Notes: a model not told the origin generated them from the letters alone. A stretch of DNA of 43,167 nt from JBAYGJ01 sp041649335 (GCA_041649335.1 JBAZNF010000009.1:1-43167); one strand, 5' to 3'; shown: positions 1 through 10,073, numbered from the stretch's first letter. A program made the numbers and translations.

Positions 1-1
1 C

Positions 2-3000
2 ACCTCCGGATCCGGCACCTGGACGGCATCCAGCGACATTGACCTGGACTACGGTACCTATACCGCCTCCACCGGCAACACGCTGGTCATGAATGGGGCG
101 GACAATTATTTCTACCATGGGAGCAATACGTTTTATAATTTCACGGCTGGCGGCGGTATAGTCTCGATGAACACCGGCAACCTGACCGTCTCAAACGACC
201 TGACTATCAACAACGGCGCAACGCTATGGTCAACACCGGGGATCCTGTCCATAGGCCATAATTTCTCTAACTCCGGCACGTTTTACGCCACCGGTGGCAC
301 TGTTGCCCTGACCACCTCGGCTGCCGCCACGCTGTCCGGCAACACCACGTTCAATAATCTTTCCGTCACCGGCATCGGCGCGGCCAAAACGGTGAATTTC
401 ACCGGGAACACGACAACGACCGTTGGCGGTACATTTACTATCACGGGCGCCTCCGGCCAGGTGGTCACCCTGCAGTCGACCGACACGAACAGCTGGACTA
501 TTAACCAGTCAGCGGCTTCCGTCGATTACGCCAGCGTGTCCCGGTCGACTAACACCGGCCCGATTTTCTGCGCCACTAATTCCACCGACGGCGGCAACAA
601 CATCAACTGGAATTTCTCCGGCGGCGCCTCGTGCGGGGTGGTAGTTTCCGGCACTGTCTATACTAATGAAGGAAGCTCCACATATAACTGTTCAACCGAC
701 AACCTCAGCGTAAAGGCCGTGGTCAACGGCTCAACCAGCAACACCGCTACCTGCCTGGGCAGTGGCGGCACCTATGGCATGTACATCAGCGCTACGGCCG
801 GACAGCCGATTGTGGTGTACCTGGACGGCGAGACGCCCGACGCGGCCACAGTCACCAGGTACAATTCCGGGACTATAACAGGCCTCAACCTGTACCAAAA
901 CCGCGTCATCGTCCGGTATGAAGACGCCGGCCCAATCACCAATGCCAACCTGGGAACATACGACCATGATAATGACGCGGATATACCGTTCACATCCAAC
1001 TCAAACAATTTAGTGGTCAACGCCGGCACGAAACTGTTCGTCTGGGCGAACAAGACGTTCACGCCTGGCGGTACTGTCACCACTACGGCCGCATCGGCTG
1101 CCGCCAATCCTGACGGCGACATATATATCGCCGCGGGCGCTACCATGTCTGTGGGCGCGTACGCTCTGTCAGTCGGCGGCGACTTCGTCAATGCGGGTAC
1201 CTTCAGCCACACGGGCACGCAAACCACCACCTTTACCGCGACCGACGCGGGCTTTACCATCACGCCAAACGGATCGGCGTTCCACAATCTGACGTTTAAC
1301 GGCTCAGGTGGCATCTGGTCTCCCAGCGCCACATTAGACATTGATAATGACCTGACCGTCACGGCTGGGGCGTTATTCGGTTCCCAAAGCATCAATGTAG
1401 GCGGCGCGGTTACGGGCGCCGGTATCATTCTCCTTACCGGTGGCACCTTCACCCATCAGCCGGCCGCCAGCGTATCGTTCGGCACGACATCCGGCAGTAG
1501 TAACTGGACCTTCAGCACTCTTACCTTCAGCAATGCCGCCGCTTCCGCGCCGACAACGACCTTAGCCTCAGGCGGGTCCGGGCAGATTATCGTAAATAGC
1601 AGCTTGAACCTAACCAACGCCGGCACTTCCCTGATCCTCAACGCGAACACTAACGACCGCATTCTCAATGTCGACGGCACGGTCACTATCGGGGCGGGTA
1701 CAACATTGGAGGCATCAAACAGCGCCGCCTTCAATATCGGAGGCGACTGGACCAACTCTGGCACGTTTACCCATAACTCCGGTACTATAACGTTTGATGC
1801 TGGGTCAACGGGGAAAACAATTACTGATGGCGGTGCTGACTGGGGCAACGTTACCTTTAATAACGCGGCTGGCGGCTGGAGTTTTGCCGACTCGACGACC
1901 TTATCTGGCGACCTGACCATGACCGCCGGGACGCTCTCGGGCACTAATGACATCACGGTCAACGGCGGGGACGCCACTGGGAACGGTACGATTAACCTGA
2001 CCGGAGGGACATTTAACCTCAACAACACCGGTAATTTCAGCGGCGGCAGTACGGCCTGGACTTTTTATGATCTGCATCTTGGCCGAACCATAGCGTGTGC
2101 CACCACCACCACCACGGCAACCGGAACTGGTGAAATCGTTATTACTCACGCATTAGATTATGATTCGTGTGTCATCGGGGAAAACAATTACGTTCATCAG
2201 CTTTCTGCCGCTTCCGGCAGCGCCAAGACCTGGACGCTCTCCGGCACTGGATCACCACTAAATGCCGCGTTGATAAATTACGATACGGAAAATTCAACCT
2301 TCCAGTTTACCGGAACCGGGAGTCCAGTAACGGTACCGGGGATACACTACCACACGCTGAAACTGCTGCCTGCTTCATCCACGACCTATAACCTAAACAA
2401 CACTTACGTCTATGGCAATTTCCAGGCATCCAGCAATGCGGTAATTTCTCATGCGTCAAATTTTCTGGAGATGAACGGGGACGGAACGACACTCGATGCC
2501 GGCGGAAACAGTTTTTACAACTTTTCACTTCACGGGTCGAACAGTACCGTTACGGTAGCCAATACGGACTTCACCGTTACTCACGCCCTGATCGTCTACA
2601 GTACCAACACCCTGTCAATTAGTTCTGGGCGGACCGTCTCGGACAACGCTGCGGCTGGCGGCCTGATCCAGGGCACAGTCAGTGGAGCAGGGACGCTACA
2701 GTATTCCAACGTATCCGGCGGTCCCGGGACCGCAGGTACGATTAACTGCGTGGTCCGCTATAATGCCAGTAATGGCAATATTTCCTCATCAACATTCGAC
2801 ACCCGGACGTACGGCGGTGACGTGGAAATATACTCCGATTCGTCAAATGCACGGTCTGTAACAATTGCGTCCGGTACGTCTGATATCGCCGGAAACCTAA
2901 AATTCATCACTGGCGCCAGCCAAAGCCAGGGACTCACGCTGGATAACAGCACCACCAACCCGACAATCAATCTGACGGGGGATATGACCGCGACGAAAGG

Positions 3001-5881
3001 CGGCAGCGGGACGATCGGGATCACCACCGGCACCGGTACGTGGGCGGTAGCCGGCAACGTTAATTTTACCGACATCGGGCTCACCGCAGCAGCTGGCCAC
3101 ACGCTCCAGATGAACGGCTCAGGCAAGTCCATCACTTCGACCGGCCAGACTCTGCAGAACTTCGCCGTCACTGGCGGCAGCGTATCCTCAGCGGACGCCA
3201 TGGACGTGAACGGCACATTCTCCGTAACTAGCGGTGGCTTTACCCAGCATGCCACCAGCAACCTAAACGTGGCAGATGACTTCACCCTGGAAAACGGCAC
3301 CACCTTTACTTACTCAGCTACCAGCGGGGTGCTCATTTTCGACGGAGACCTGGTGTTCAACGATAAAAACACGACCAAGCAGAACATGGGTGACGTGGAA
3401 ATCGGTACATCGCCGGACACCACCGACCTGGCCAGCGATTTCTCCGCCAACAAGTTGACGGTAAAAGCCGGGGATATATTCAATTCCAACGGCTATGACC
3501 TGGACATCGGCAACAAAGGGGTGGACGTCTCCGGCACCTTCGACGCCACAGATGACGTGGAAACGGACACAACTACCATCAATACTGAAGGTGACTTCAT
3601 AATAAATTCCGGCGCGACATTTACCCAAAGTGATTCTAAGGTTATTTTCGACGACACTTCAGGCACGGATAACCTCATCACCGACGGGTCATTCTCGCTC
3701 TACGACCTGGAATTAAACGATGGCGGCAACTCATTGATCGTCGAAGTTGAGGATCCATTATCCGTCCAGAATAACTTGACCATCACTGGCGGAACCCTGG
3801 ACACCGTTTCCGGAGAAAACAACAACATCAACGTGGGCGGCAACTGGACGAATAGCGACACTTTCACGGCTAACAGCGCCACGGTTACATTCGACGGCAC
3901 GGCAACAGGCAAGACTATCAATCCCGGCTCATCATCGTTCTACAACCTAACATTCAATGGGGCTGGTGGCGCCTGGTCGCCGCTCACTAATACCATAACG
4001 GTCACCAATGACCTGATCATGACTGCCGGCACGTTCGACACGTCAAACGGTACGGCTAATGTGACGGTCAACGGCAATGTCCAGTGCCTGACGACCTGCG
4101 GCACCATCAATATGACCAGCACGAACACCTTTACCCAGTCCGTCGCGGCCGACAAAGCTTTTGGCACCAACATATCCGGTACGACTGCGTGGACATTCTA
4201 TAACCTGACCTTCACCGGCGCCTCAGGCGCACGTACCATCATGACAAACGGAACCGCAACCGGCGCGATTAATGTTGCCCACGACCTGTCGCTGACTAAT
4301 TCCGGCACAAGCTTAGCATTAGATAATAACACCAACGACCGTGCTCTCGATGTCGGCAACGACGTTTCTATCGCGGCCAACACGACCCTGTCATCATCAA
4401 GCAGCGCGACCTTCACCGTCGGAGGCAACTGGGCCAACTCCGGTACGTTTACCCATAACAACGGTACAGTTACATTCGACGCAGGTTCAGGTACTAAATC
4501 AATTAACCCAGGATCTTCCGCCTTCTACATCCTGACGTTCAACAACGCCGGCGGCACCTGGCGGCCAGCTACAAATACGCTAACTTTAGCCAATAATTTG
4601 AATGTTACGGCCGGCACCATGGACAACGAAACCAATGACCGGATACTTGATGTCGGTGGCGATGTCACCATTGGTGGGACAGGCGTACTGCAGGCTTCGT
4701 CAACGGCCGACTTCACCGTGGCCGGCGGCTGGACCAACGCCGGCACCTTTACTGCCAACTCCGGACTGGTAAAATTTGACGCAACGTCCGGTACAAAGAG
4801 CGTCAACTCTACCGGAGCCACCACTGCATCGTTCAATAACCTGACGCTGGATGACAGTGCCGGATCGGCCGTGTTCCAGCTGGGGTCTGCCCTGGACGTG
4901 AATGGCAACCTGCTGATCACCGGTGGCACGCTCGATACAACGAGCGGCTCGAACTGGGGGATTACCGTCGGTGGCAACTGGACAAACAACGATATTTTTA
5001 CGGCCAACTCCGGACTGGTCACGGCTGACGGCGCTGCCCAACAAACATTCTCCGGGACAACATCGGGCAGTTCCGGCAAATTCTACGACCTGACCATTAC
5101 CAACGCTTCCGGCTCTGACCCGGATACCTCGCCATCCGTCATTTTTTCCGGCGATCTGGAAACGGCCAATACCTTTACGGCCAATACTGCCAACACCAAA
5201 CTCCGGTTCAATGCGACCAGTACCTACACCCTGCAAAACATCAGCTTCAACGGGCAGGCCCAACACACCCGTTTATCTCTGCGTAGTTCATCCGGTGGCA
5301 GCGCCTGGAACCTCAACGTGGCCGGCACGAGATACGTCCGCAATACGGACGCCAAGGACTCCTACGCCTGCGGCCAGGCGCCGGACATTGACGCGACGCA
5401 TATTTCCAATAAAAACTCCAACGGCAACTCCTGCTGGGATTTCACCGCGTTGACCTTCACCCTCAGCACGAATAATTTAAATCTCGGCACCCTGACCACC
5501 GGTTCCGTCACGACCGCCTCGCATACGGTGCAGACGGTTACCAGCGCGGATAATGGTTACGTCACGTATGTCTATGTTGACGGTAATCTCCTTGACGGCA
5601 GCAATACAATTGATGCTGCGACCGGAACATTGTCCGCCGGTACGGAAGGGTATGGCATTGCCACGTCGGACGCCGGCCAGACGATTACCCAGGATACGGG
5701 CTGCGGCAGCGCGCCGTATAACGTCACGGCCATGACCACGTCCCAGCAGGCAGTCGCCGGGGCGAACTCAGGTCCGGTCGATGAGACCTCCACCATCTGC
5801 TTCCAGGCCGCGATTTCCAGCAATACCGTGGCGGGTAACTACAGCCAAACCGTCACCTATGTTACGGTAGGCTTGTTCTAA
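2..5881 (+). CDS. Giant beta-repeat surface protein, C-terminal part (5' truncated by window)
   Basis: The frame is open from base 2 and shows the same repeat style before the first Met (89), so the true start lies outside the window; 1,959 residues are visible. It is rich in Thr, Ser, Gly and Asn, with no transmembrane segment. Imperfect repeats recur, with units such as GGNWTNSGTFT followed by GTVTFD and an SSxFYNLTFN segment (for example near 1190, 1735, 3830, 4430, 4715 and 4970), and an NDRxLDVGxDVTI unit near 1655, 4335 and 4640. This is the pattern of a long parallel-beta or stacked-beta adhesin. The last ~143 residues form a separate module ending VTVGLF that is shared with the next gene. 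An adhesive or S-layer-like role outside the cell is inference; no catalytic motif is seen. The minus-strand frames opposite it are artefacts of its biased composition. Confidence 0.9.
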   Translation, partial: TSGSGTWTASSDIDLDYGTYTASTGNTLVMNGADNYFYHGSNTFYNFTAGGGIVSMNTGNLTVSNDLTINNGATLWSTPGILSIGHNFSNSGTFYATGGTVALTTSAAATLSGNTTFNNLSVTGIGAAKTVNFTGNTTTTVGGTFTITGASGQVVTLQSTDTNSWTINQSAASVDYASVSRSTNTGPIFCATNSTDGGNNINWNFSGGASCGVVVSGTVYTNEGSSTYNCSTDNLSVKAVVNGSTSNTATCLGSGGTYGMYISATAGQPIVVYLDGETPDAATVTRYNSGTITGLNLYQNRVIVRYEDAGPITNANLGTYDHDNDADIPFTSNSNNLVVNAGTKLFVWANKTFTPGGTVTTTAASAAANPDGDIYIAAGATMSVGAYALSVGGDFVNAGTFSHTGTQTTTFTATDAGFTITPNGSAFHNLTFNGSGGIWSPSATLDIDNDLTVTAGALFGSQSINVGGAVTGAGIILLTGGTFTHQPAASVSFGTTSGSSNWTFSTLTFSNAAASAPTTTLASGGSGQIIVNSSLNLTNAGTSLILNANTNDRILNVDGTVTIGAGTTLEASNSAAFNIGGDWTNSGTFTHNSGTITFDAGSTGKTITDGGADWGNVTFNNAAGGWSFADSTTLSGDLTMTAGTLSGTNDITVNGGDATGNGTINLTGGTFNLNNTGNFSGGSTAWTFYDLHLGRTIACATTTTTATGTGEIVITHALDYDSCVIGENNYVHQLSAASGSAKTWTLSGTGSPLNAALINYDTENSTFQFTGTGSPVTVPGIHYHTLKLLPASSTTYNLNNTYVYGNFQASSNAVISHASNFLEMNGDGTTLDAGGNSFYNFSLHGSNSTVTVANTDFTVTHALIVYSTNTLSISSGRTVSDNAAAGGLIQGTVSGAGTLQYSNVSGGPGTAGTINCVVRYNASNGNISSSTFDTRTYGGDVEIYSDSSNARSVTIASGTSDIAGNLKFITGASQSQGLTLDNSTTNPTINLTGDMTATKGGSGTIGITTGTGTWAVAGNVNFTDIGLTAAAGHTLQMNGSGKSITSTGQTLQNFAVTGGSVSSADAMDVNGTFSVTSGGFTQHATSNLNVADDFTLENGTTFTYSATSGVLIFDGDLVFNDKNTTKQNMGDVEIGTSPDTTDLASDFSANKLTVKAGDIFNSNGYDLDIGNKGVDVSGTFDATDDVETDTTTINTEGDFIINSGATFTQSDSKVIFDDTSGTDNLITDGSFSLYDLELNDGGNSLIVEVEDPLSVQNNLTITGGTLDTVSGENNNINVGGNWTNSDTFTANSATVTFDGTATGKTINPGSSSFYNLTFNGAGGAWSPLTNTITVTNDLIMTAGTFDTSNGTANVTVNGNVQCLTTCGTINMTSTNTFTQSVAADKAFGTNISGTTAWTFYNLTFTGASGARTIMTNGTATGAINVAHDLSLTNSGTSLALDNNTNDRALDVGNDVSIAANTTLSSSSSATFTVGGNWANSGTFTHNNGTVTFDAGSGTKSINPGSSAFYILTFNNAGGTWRPATNTLTLANNLNVTAGTMDNETNDRILDVGGDVTIGGTGVLQASSTADFTVAGGWTNAGTFTANSGLVKFDATSGTKSVNSTGATTASFNNLTLDDSAGSAVFQLGSALDVNGNLLITGGTLDTTSGSNWGITVGGNWTNNDIFTANSGLVTADGAAQQTFSGTTSGSSGKFYDLTITNASGSDPDTSPSVIFSGDLETANTFTANTANTKLRFNATSTYTLQNISFNGQAQHTRLSLRSSSGGSAWNLNVAGTRYVRNTDAKDSYACGQAPDIDATHISNKNSNGNSCWDFTALTFTLSTNNLNLGTLTTGSVTTASHTVQTVTSADNGYVTYVYVDGNLLDGSNTIDAATGTLSAGTEGYGIATSDAGQTITQDTGCGSAPYNVTAMTTSQQAVAGANSGPVDETSTICFQAAISSNTVAGNYSQTVTYVTVGLF

Positions 5882-5953
5882 TAATTATTTAGGTAGTATA
5901 ATGGAAGCGGCGATGAAATATACGCCATTATTGGTGAAAAAAATGCAACATTC

Positions 5954-5982
5954 TTGCAATCATTGTCAAAGTGTGTTATAAT
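5954..5982 (+). promoter_or_regulatory. Sigma70-type promoter for the 6069 gene
   Basis: TTGCAA at 5954-5959, a 17-base spacer, and TATAAT at 5977-5982, with TG at 5974-5975 giving an extended -10. The predicted start near 5989 leaves an untranslated leader of about 80 bases. Confidence 0.75.
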
Positions 5983-6005
5983 GAATTAGAAGTTTACAAA
6001 TATCA

Positions 6006-6027
6006 GGCGCTTTTTATAAAAAACGCC
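6006..6027 (+). promoter_or_regulatory. Leader hairpin before the 6069 gene
   Basis: GGCG (6006-6009) pairs with CGCC (6024-6027), extended by a T-run/A-run pairing around a 3-base loop, with one bulged C. It lies in the predicted 5' leader. It could stabilise the message; there is no following T-run as in a terminator. Confidence 0.4.
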
Positions 6028-6068
6028 ATAAAATAAAGAATAAAGTAACAATTAATAAGCTAATCCAA

Positions 6069-7109
6069 ATGTATATGAAGCTAGCAAAAAAACTCAGCAT
6101 AGCGCTATATGCGGCTCTTTTCGTATTCACCATGGTCCTCCCGTGGCAGGCCGCACAGGCAGCTACGCTCACCACACCGCGCGACTACCTCAGCCGCGTC
6201 GCGGAAAACCTGACCACCGGTGAAGTCCATCAGGTGTTTTTCACAACCGATACTGCCGTTTCCGGTGGCGCTGGACTAAATTCGGTAATTATTGTTTTCC
6301 CGGATGGCGATGATAACACGTGGTGTGCGACGGCTGGTTCTGACTTAGTGGCTACCGGCATTACAAATCCGACCGGCGGTACGGAAAGTGCCACCCAATT
6401 ACCCGGCTCATTAACCGCAGCCTGTACTGTTGGTTCCGGAGCTTCAAGTTATGACACCATTACTGTCTCTGGGGTAAACGACCTGGCCGGCAGCACGAAA
6501 TACGGCGTACAAATATCAGACGGTTCCACCGGAAAGCTCGGCACCCCGGCCAATACCACCACCGGTTTGATCACGATCAAAACCAATAACGGCTCCACTG
6601 ACGTTGATACCGCACAGACGGCCGTTGATATTATCTCCAACGACCAGGTGTCTGTTTCTGCCACAGTCCCCCCGAGCATCACGTTTACGGTCAGCTCCAC
6701 CAGCATCAATCTGGGCACGCTGTCCACCGGGGCTGTCGCGAACTCAACGCACACGGTCCGGACGATCACCAACGCCGCCAACGGCTACGTGACCTACGTC
6801 TACTCAGACGGTAACCTCCGCAACGGCGCCAACACCATCACAGCCACCACCGGTGCATTATCAGCCGGCACGGCTGGTTATGGTATCGCCACCACTGATA
6901 CCGGCCAGACTATCAGCAATGACGCAGCGTGCGGTAGTGCGCCATTCACCGTCACTGCGCTGACCACCTCCCAGCAATCAATCGCCGGGGCGACTTCAGG
7001 CCCGGTTGATGAGACAATCACCATCTGCTATGCCGCGGCAATCGCCTCTGACACGGTAGCCGGTGCCTATGGCCAGACCGTCACCTTCGTGACTGTCGGC
7101 TTGTTCTAA
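6069..7109 (+). CDS. Secreted surface protein with WxL-like C-terminal module
   Basis: 346 residues. A Sec signal peptide covers residues 1-31, with a hydrophobic stretch and an AQAA-type cleavage site. A Thr/Ser/Gly-rich beta domain follows, then a ~143-residue C-terminal module beginning near PPSITF and ending VTVGLF. By eye this module is about two thirds identical to the end of the preceding giant protein, including the blocks GYVTYVY, GYGIAT and SGPVDET. The layout (ITF start, INLGTL strand, closing TVAGxYxQTVTFVTV strand) resembles the WxL wall-binding domain of Firmicutes, but the WxL tryptophan is replaced, so homology is inference. Start choice: ATG 6069, or ATG 6075 two codons later; no Shine-Dalgarno is seen. 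The DUF916-like genes follow downstream. Confidence 0.9.
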   Translation: MYMKLAKKLSIALYAALFVFTMVLPWQAAQAATLTTPRDYLSRVAENLTTGEVHQVFFTTDTAVSGGAGLNSVIIVFPDGDDNTWCATAGSDLVATGITNPTGGTESATQLPGSLTAACTVGSGASSYDTITVSGVNDLAGSTKYGVQISDGSTGKLGTPANTTTGLITIKTNNGSTDVDTAQTAVDIISNDQVSVSATVPPSITFTVSSTSINLGTLSTGAVANSTHTVRTITNAANGYVTYVYSDGNLRNGANTITATTGALSAGTAGYGIATTDTGQTISNDAACGSAPFTVTALTTSQQSIAGATSGPVDETITICYAAAIASDTVAGAYGQTVTFVTVGLF

Positions 7110-7126
7110 ATCATTAACAATTTTTT

Positions 7127-7154
7127 CCTCCGCCAAGGCGCCTCTTTTAGGAGG
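7127..7154. repeat. GC-rich inverted repeat in intergenic gap
   Basis: CCTCC (7127-7131) and GGAGG (7150-7154) flank a GCCAAGGC core (7132-7139). The core is shared with the palindromic element in queA (39408-39437). It is not a terminator for the upstream gene, because the T-run precedes it. A GGAGGGGAGGG stretch follows at 7161-7171 but is too far from ATG 7201 to be a ribosome site. Confidence 0.4.
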
Positions 7155-7200
7155 GGTTCTGGAGGGGAGGGTAAGACTTACTAAATAACCTTGTCGACCT

Positions 7201-8124
7201 ATGGCGAAAAAAATATCAATCATAGCCATCGCTACCCTGTTTGTGGCCATCCTGGCCCTGCCGCACCACGCCGGAGCGCTGACGCTGAAACCAACGTCCC
7301 GCGAAGTGATGCTGACACCGGGAGAAAAGACGGTCACGTCCATTGACCTAGAAAACGAAACACAAAAAGAAATCACCCTGACGACGCAGGTGGTGAATTT
7401 CACCGCCAAAAACGAGACTGGCGAACCGGCTTTTGATTTTAACGCCACGCCGACCGACATCGCCACTTGGACCACGCCGGAAAGCGGCCCCTTCACCCTG
7501 ACGGCCGGCCAAAAACAGACTGTGCTGGTTACCTTTGACACGCCGGCCGACGCTGCTCCAGGCGGCCATTATGTCGCCGTTTTCTTCAACGAAGTGCCCA
7601 GCGCGGACGCCAGCAAGGTTAATATCGAGTCAAAACTCGGCGCATTATTTTTAGCCACAGTGACCGGCACCTACACCCAATCCGGATCAGTAGCCACTTT
7701 TACCACGGCCAATAACCAGGTGTATTTCGACAAAGGCCCAATATCTTTCATCGTCCGGTACGAGAACACCGGCGAAGTCCACCTTAAACCGACCGGTTCA
7801 ATCGTCGTCAAAAACATGTTCGGGAAAACCGTAAAGACTATCCCGGTAAATGATGAACTGGGAGCCACGCTGCCGGGCACCGTGCGGACATATGGCGTCC
7901 CAGAATGGTCAGACATCGGCAATGGGTACGGCTTGTATACGGCCACCCTGACCCTCAAGTCCGGCTCAGTCACCAATACCAAATCAATCCATTACTGGCT
8001 CTTCTCCGGACTCTCGATGATCACCATTATTATTATTGCCATCCTCCTCATCCTGATCGCCGTTCTGCTGTTGAAGAAGCCCCGCGGCATGACCTCTGTC
8101 CCGCCAGCGACCCCGACAAAATAA
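7201..8124 (+). CDS. DUF916-like (WxL-interacting type) membrane-anchored surface protein
   Basis: 307 residues. It has a signal peptide (about residues 1-25) and an extracellular beta-rich region with the DUF916 pattern: a TPGEK block, N-rich strands, FDF, W in TWTTP, a second TAGQK block, then PADAAPGGHYVAVFF. A second Ig-like part includes NTGEVHLKPTGSI and NMFGK. One C-terminal membrane helix (about 267-291) and a short KKPRG-type cytosolic tail follow. In Firmicutes DUF916 proteins bind peptidoglycan and partner WxL-domain proteins; the same partnership with the two preceding module-bearing proteins is inferred from adjacency. No Shine-Dalgarno is seen. A paralogue follows 36 bases later. 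Confidence 0.9.
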   Translation: MAKKISIIAIATLFVAILALPHHAGALTLKPTSREVMLTPGEKTVTSIDLENETQKEITLTTQVVNFTAKNETGEPAFDFNATPTDIATWTTPESGPFTLTAGQKQTVLVTFDTPADAAPGGHYVAVFFNEVPSADASKVNIESKLGALFLATVTGTYTQSGSVATFTTANNQVYFDKGPISFIVRYENTGEVHLKPTGSIVVKNMFGKTVKTIPVNDELGATLPGTVRTYGVPEWSDIGNGYGLYTATLTLKSGSVTNTKSIHYWLFSGLSMITIIIIAILLILIAVLLLKKPRGMTSVPPATPTK

Positions 8125-8160
8125 GCGCTCCCGAAATTACTCATAACTTGTACTGTATTT

Positions 8161-9162
8161 ATGAACCATAAAATGGTTCTAAAAGTGATAGTGTTCGGCC
8201 TGGCCTTCAGTCTTGCCCTGGCCGCCGTTCCTGGGACGGCAAAAGCCATCACCTTGATACCGCCCATGCTTGAATTTGGCCTGACCAAGGGCGAACCGAC
8301 AAAAACCTCAATAAAAATCTATAATGAAACCGCCGCTCCGGTCGAGTTGTATACTGAGGTGAGGAATTTCACCGCCAGCGGCGATACGGGCCAGCCAGCT
8401 TTTGATTTTACCGACACGGAACAGGTCGGACTCAGCACCTGGGTAAACGTTCCGGATGGCCCCATCACCGTCAACCCCGGCGACCGGTATGAGGTCCCGG
8501 TCACGATCAATACCCCGACAGACGCTTCACCAGGCGGCCATTATGCAGCGGTATTCTTCACCACGTCGCCGCCGGCAGACGGCCAGGTCAAAATCGCCTC
8601 AAAAATCGGCACCTTGCTGTTGGCCGACGTCTCTGGCCAGGTAACCGAGAGCGGGAGCATAACGAAATTCAGCACCATCGACGGCCAAAAAGCCTTTACC
8701 CGCCTGCCGATCACGTTTTACACGATGTTCGGCAACACCGGCAACATCCATCTGCGGCCGACAGGTTCAATCACCATTACGAACATGTTCGGCAAAGAGC
8801 AGACGAAACTGACTTTCAACTCGTCAAACGGGGCCACGCTGCCCGACTCGACCCGCCGGTATGAAACTATGTGGGAGAAACAGTCCGTCAACGAGACCAC
8901 CGGCAATGCCTGGGCAGGATTCTGGAAAGAATACACTAACGAACGGGAAAATTTCGCCATTGGGCGCTATAAGGCCCACCTCAGCATTACCGCCGGCACC
9001 AACAGCGACGTTACCGCCGCATCTGACACGTCGTTCTGGGTGTTTCCGTGGCATATTGTGCTGGTTTGGTTCGTCGTCGTCGTTCTGGGTATCGGCGTGT
9101 TGATTCTGGGAATCAAAAAGTACAACCAATGGATTGTAAAAAAATCCCAGGGTACTAAATGA
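8161..9162 (+). CDS. Second DUF916-like membrane-anchored surface protein
   Basis: 333 residues, paralogous to the preceding gene. It has a signal peptide (about 1-29), the same LTKGEPTKTSIKIYNET and PTDASPGGHYAAVFF blocks, GNIHLRPTGSITITNMFGK, then an extra segment with WAGFWKEYTNERENF that the first copy lacks. A membrane helix (about 298-318) and a basic tail end the protein. The extra Trp/Glu-rich segment may give it a different partner. Its stop overlaps the next start by 4 bases (ATGA at 9159-9162), which indicates co-translation with the dockerin gene. Confidence 0.9.
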   Translation: MNHKMVLKVIVFGLAFSLALAAVPGTAKAITLIPPMLEFGLTKGEPTKTSIKIYNETAAPVELYTEVRNFTASGDTGQPAFDFTDTEQVGLSTWVNVPDGPITVNPGDRYEVPVTINTPTDASPGGHYAAVFFTTSPPADGQVKIASKIGTLLLADVSGQVTESGSITKFSTIDGQKAFTRLPITFYTMFGNTGNIHLRPTGSITITNMFGKEQTKLTFNSSNGATLPDSTRRYETMWEKQSVNETTGNAWAGFWKEYTNERENFAIGRYKAHLSITAGTNSDVTAASDTSFWVFPWHIVLVWFVVVVLGIGVLILGIKKYNQWIVKKSQGTK

Positions 9163-10073
9163 AAGACAAAAAATTAATCCGACATCTAGGGCGCTTTTCA
9201 CTCCTCCTGATCATCGTCCCGTTGATCGTCATGATCACGGGATATTCTGTTGTATACGCGCAGGTGTCCCAACAGGTGACCGTCACCGCCACCGTCCCGG
9301 AAAAACCCCCATTGAACCCGCCGGACACTCTGGTTATCTTCAAGGGTATTGCGTATCCTTCGTCAAACCTGACCATCAGTGAGGGGGCGACAATTTTATC
9401 ATCCCTGACCCTGACCGCCCAGGCCCGTTTTGAAGTATTGTTCAAAGTCACCCCAGGCAACCACACCTATACCATCAGCGGTACCGACATAGACGGCATC
9501 CAGGGACGGACGTCGAATTTCACCCTGACGCTATCAGAAGGCACCACGACGACCATCAGCGGCATTTTTTTGGGCCCGACTATAACCATCGATAAACCCT
9601 CGATTACGCCGGGAGAAACCGCCACTTTAGCCGGTACCACAGCTCCAAACAGCTCGGTAAATGTCACTATCAGCGCGGCTACCGGCGGCACCTCGGCGGC
9701 CAGCGGGCCGCAACAGGCCGTCCATACGGCCAGCGCGGACAACAACGGGCGGTGGCTCCAATTGGTCAATGCTAATGACCTCAGCACCGGTCCGTATACC
9801 GCCAAAGCGCAGGCCATAGAACCCTCAACCCAGTCAGTATCAGAATTCAGCAAAACGGTTGCTTTTGAAATAAAAGGCGGCACGTCCGATCAGTGCTCCA
9901 ACTCACTGGCAGCCGATATCAACTGCGACAGTAAAGTCAACCTGATTGATTTCAGCATCCTCCTGTTTTTCTGGAATACCACCAACCCGACAAACGCACG
10001 TGCCGATATCAACCGCGACACCAAGGTCAATATCACCGATTTTAGCATCTTACTCTTTTATTGGACCGGCTAA
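9159..10073 (+). CDS. Secreted dockerin-domain protein
   Basis: 304 residues. The N-terminal hydrophobic segment (about 11-34) is a signal peptide or anchor. Two Ig-like regions follow (roughly 55-130 and 135-240). Residues 244-304 form a type I-like dockerin: two calcium-loop repeats, D253-I-N-C-D257 through N261 and D264, and D283-I-N-R-D287 through N291 and D294, each followed by FSILLF. Dockerins bind cohesins tightly and calcium-dependently; the next two genes each encode a cohesin, so a local cohesin-dockerin pair is strongly suggested. No enzyme domain is attached, so a structural rather than cellulosomal role is likely (inference). The start ATG overlaps the upstream stop. Confidence 0.92.
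   Translation: MKDKKLIRHLGRFSLLLIIVPLIVMITGYSVVYAQVSQQVTVTATVPEKPPLNPPDTLVIFKGIAYPSSNLTISEGATILSSLTLTAQARFEVLFKVTPGNHTYTISGTDIDGIQGRTSNFTLTLSEGTTTTISGIFLGPTITIDKPSITPGETATLAGTTAPNSSVNVTISAATGGTSAASGPQQAVHTASADNNGRWLQLVNANDLSTGPYTAKAQAIEPSTQSVSEFSKTVAFEIKGGTSDQCSNSLAADINCDSKVNLIDFSILLFFWNTTNPTNARADINRDTKVNITDFSILLFYWTG

Noticed and set aside
772..2028. Long minus-strand frames opposite the giant repeat protein
   Set aside because: They lack family features and start sites and mirror the Thr/Gly/Asn-rich codon pattern of the plus-strand gene.
5852..5881. C-terminal aromatic beta-signal of an outer-membrane barrel (ending VTVGLF)
   Set aside because: No outer-membrane or secretin genes are present, partner genes are DUF916-like wall proteins, and the module lacks barrel-like alternating strands.
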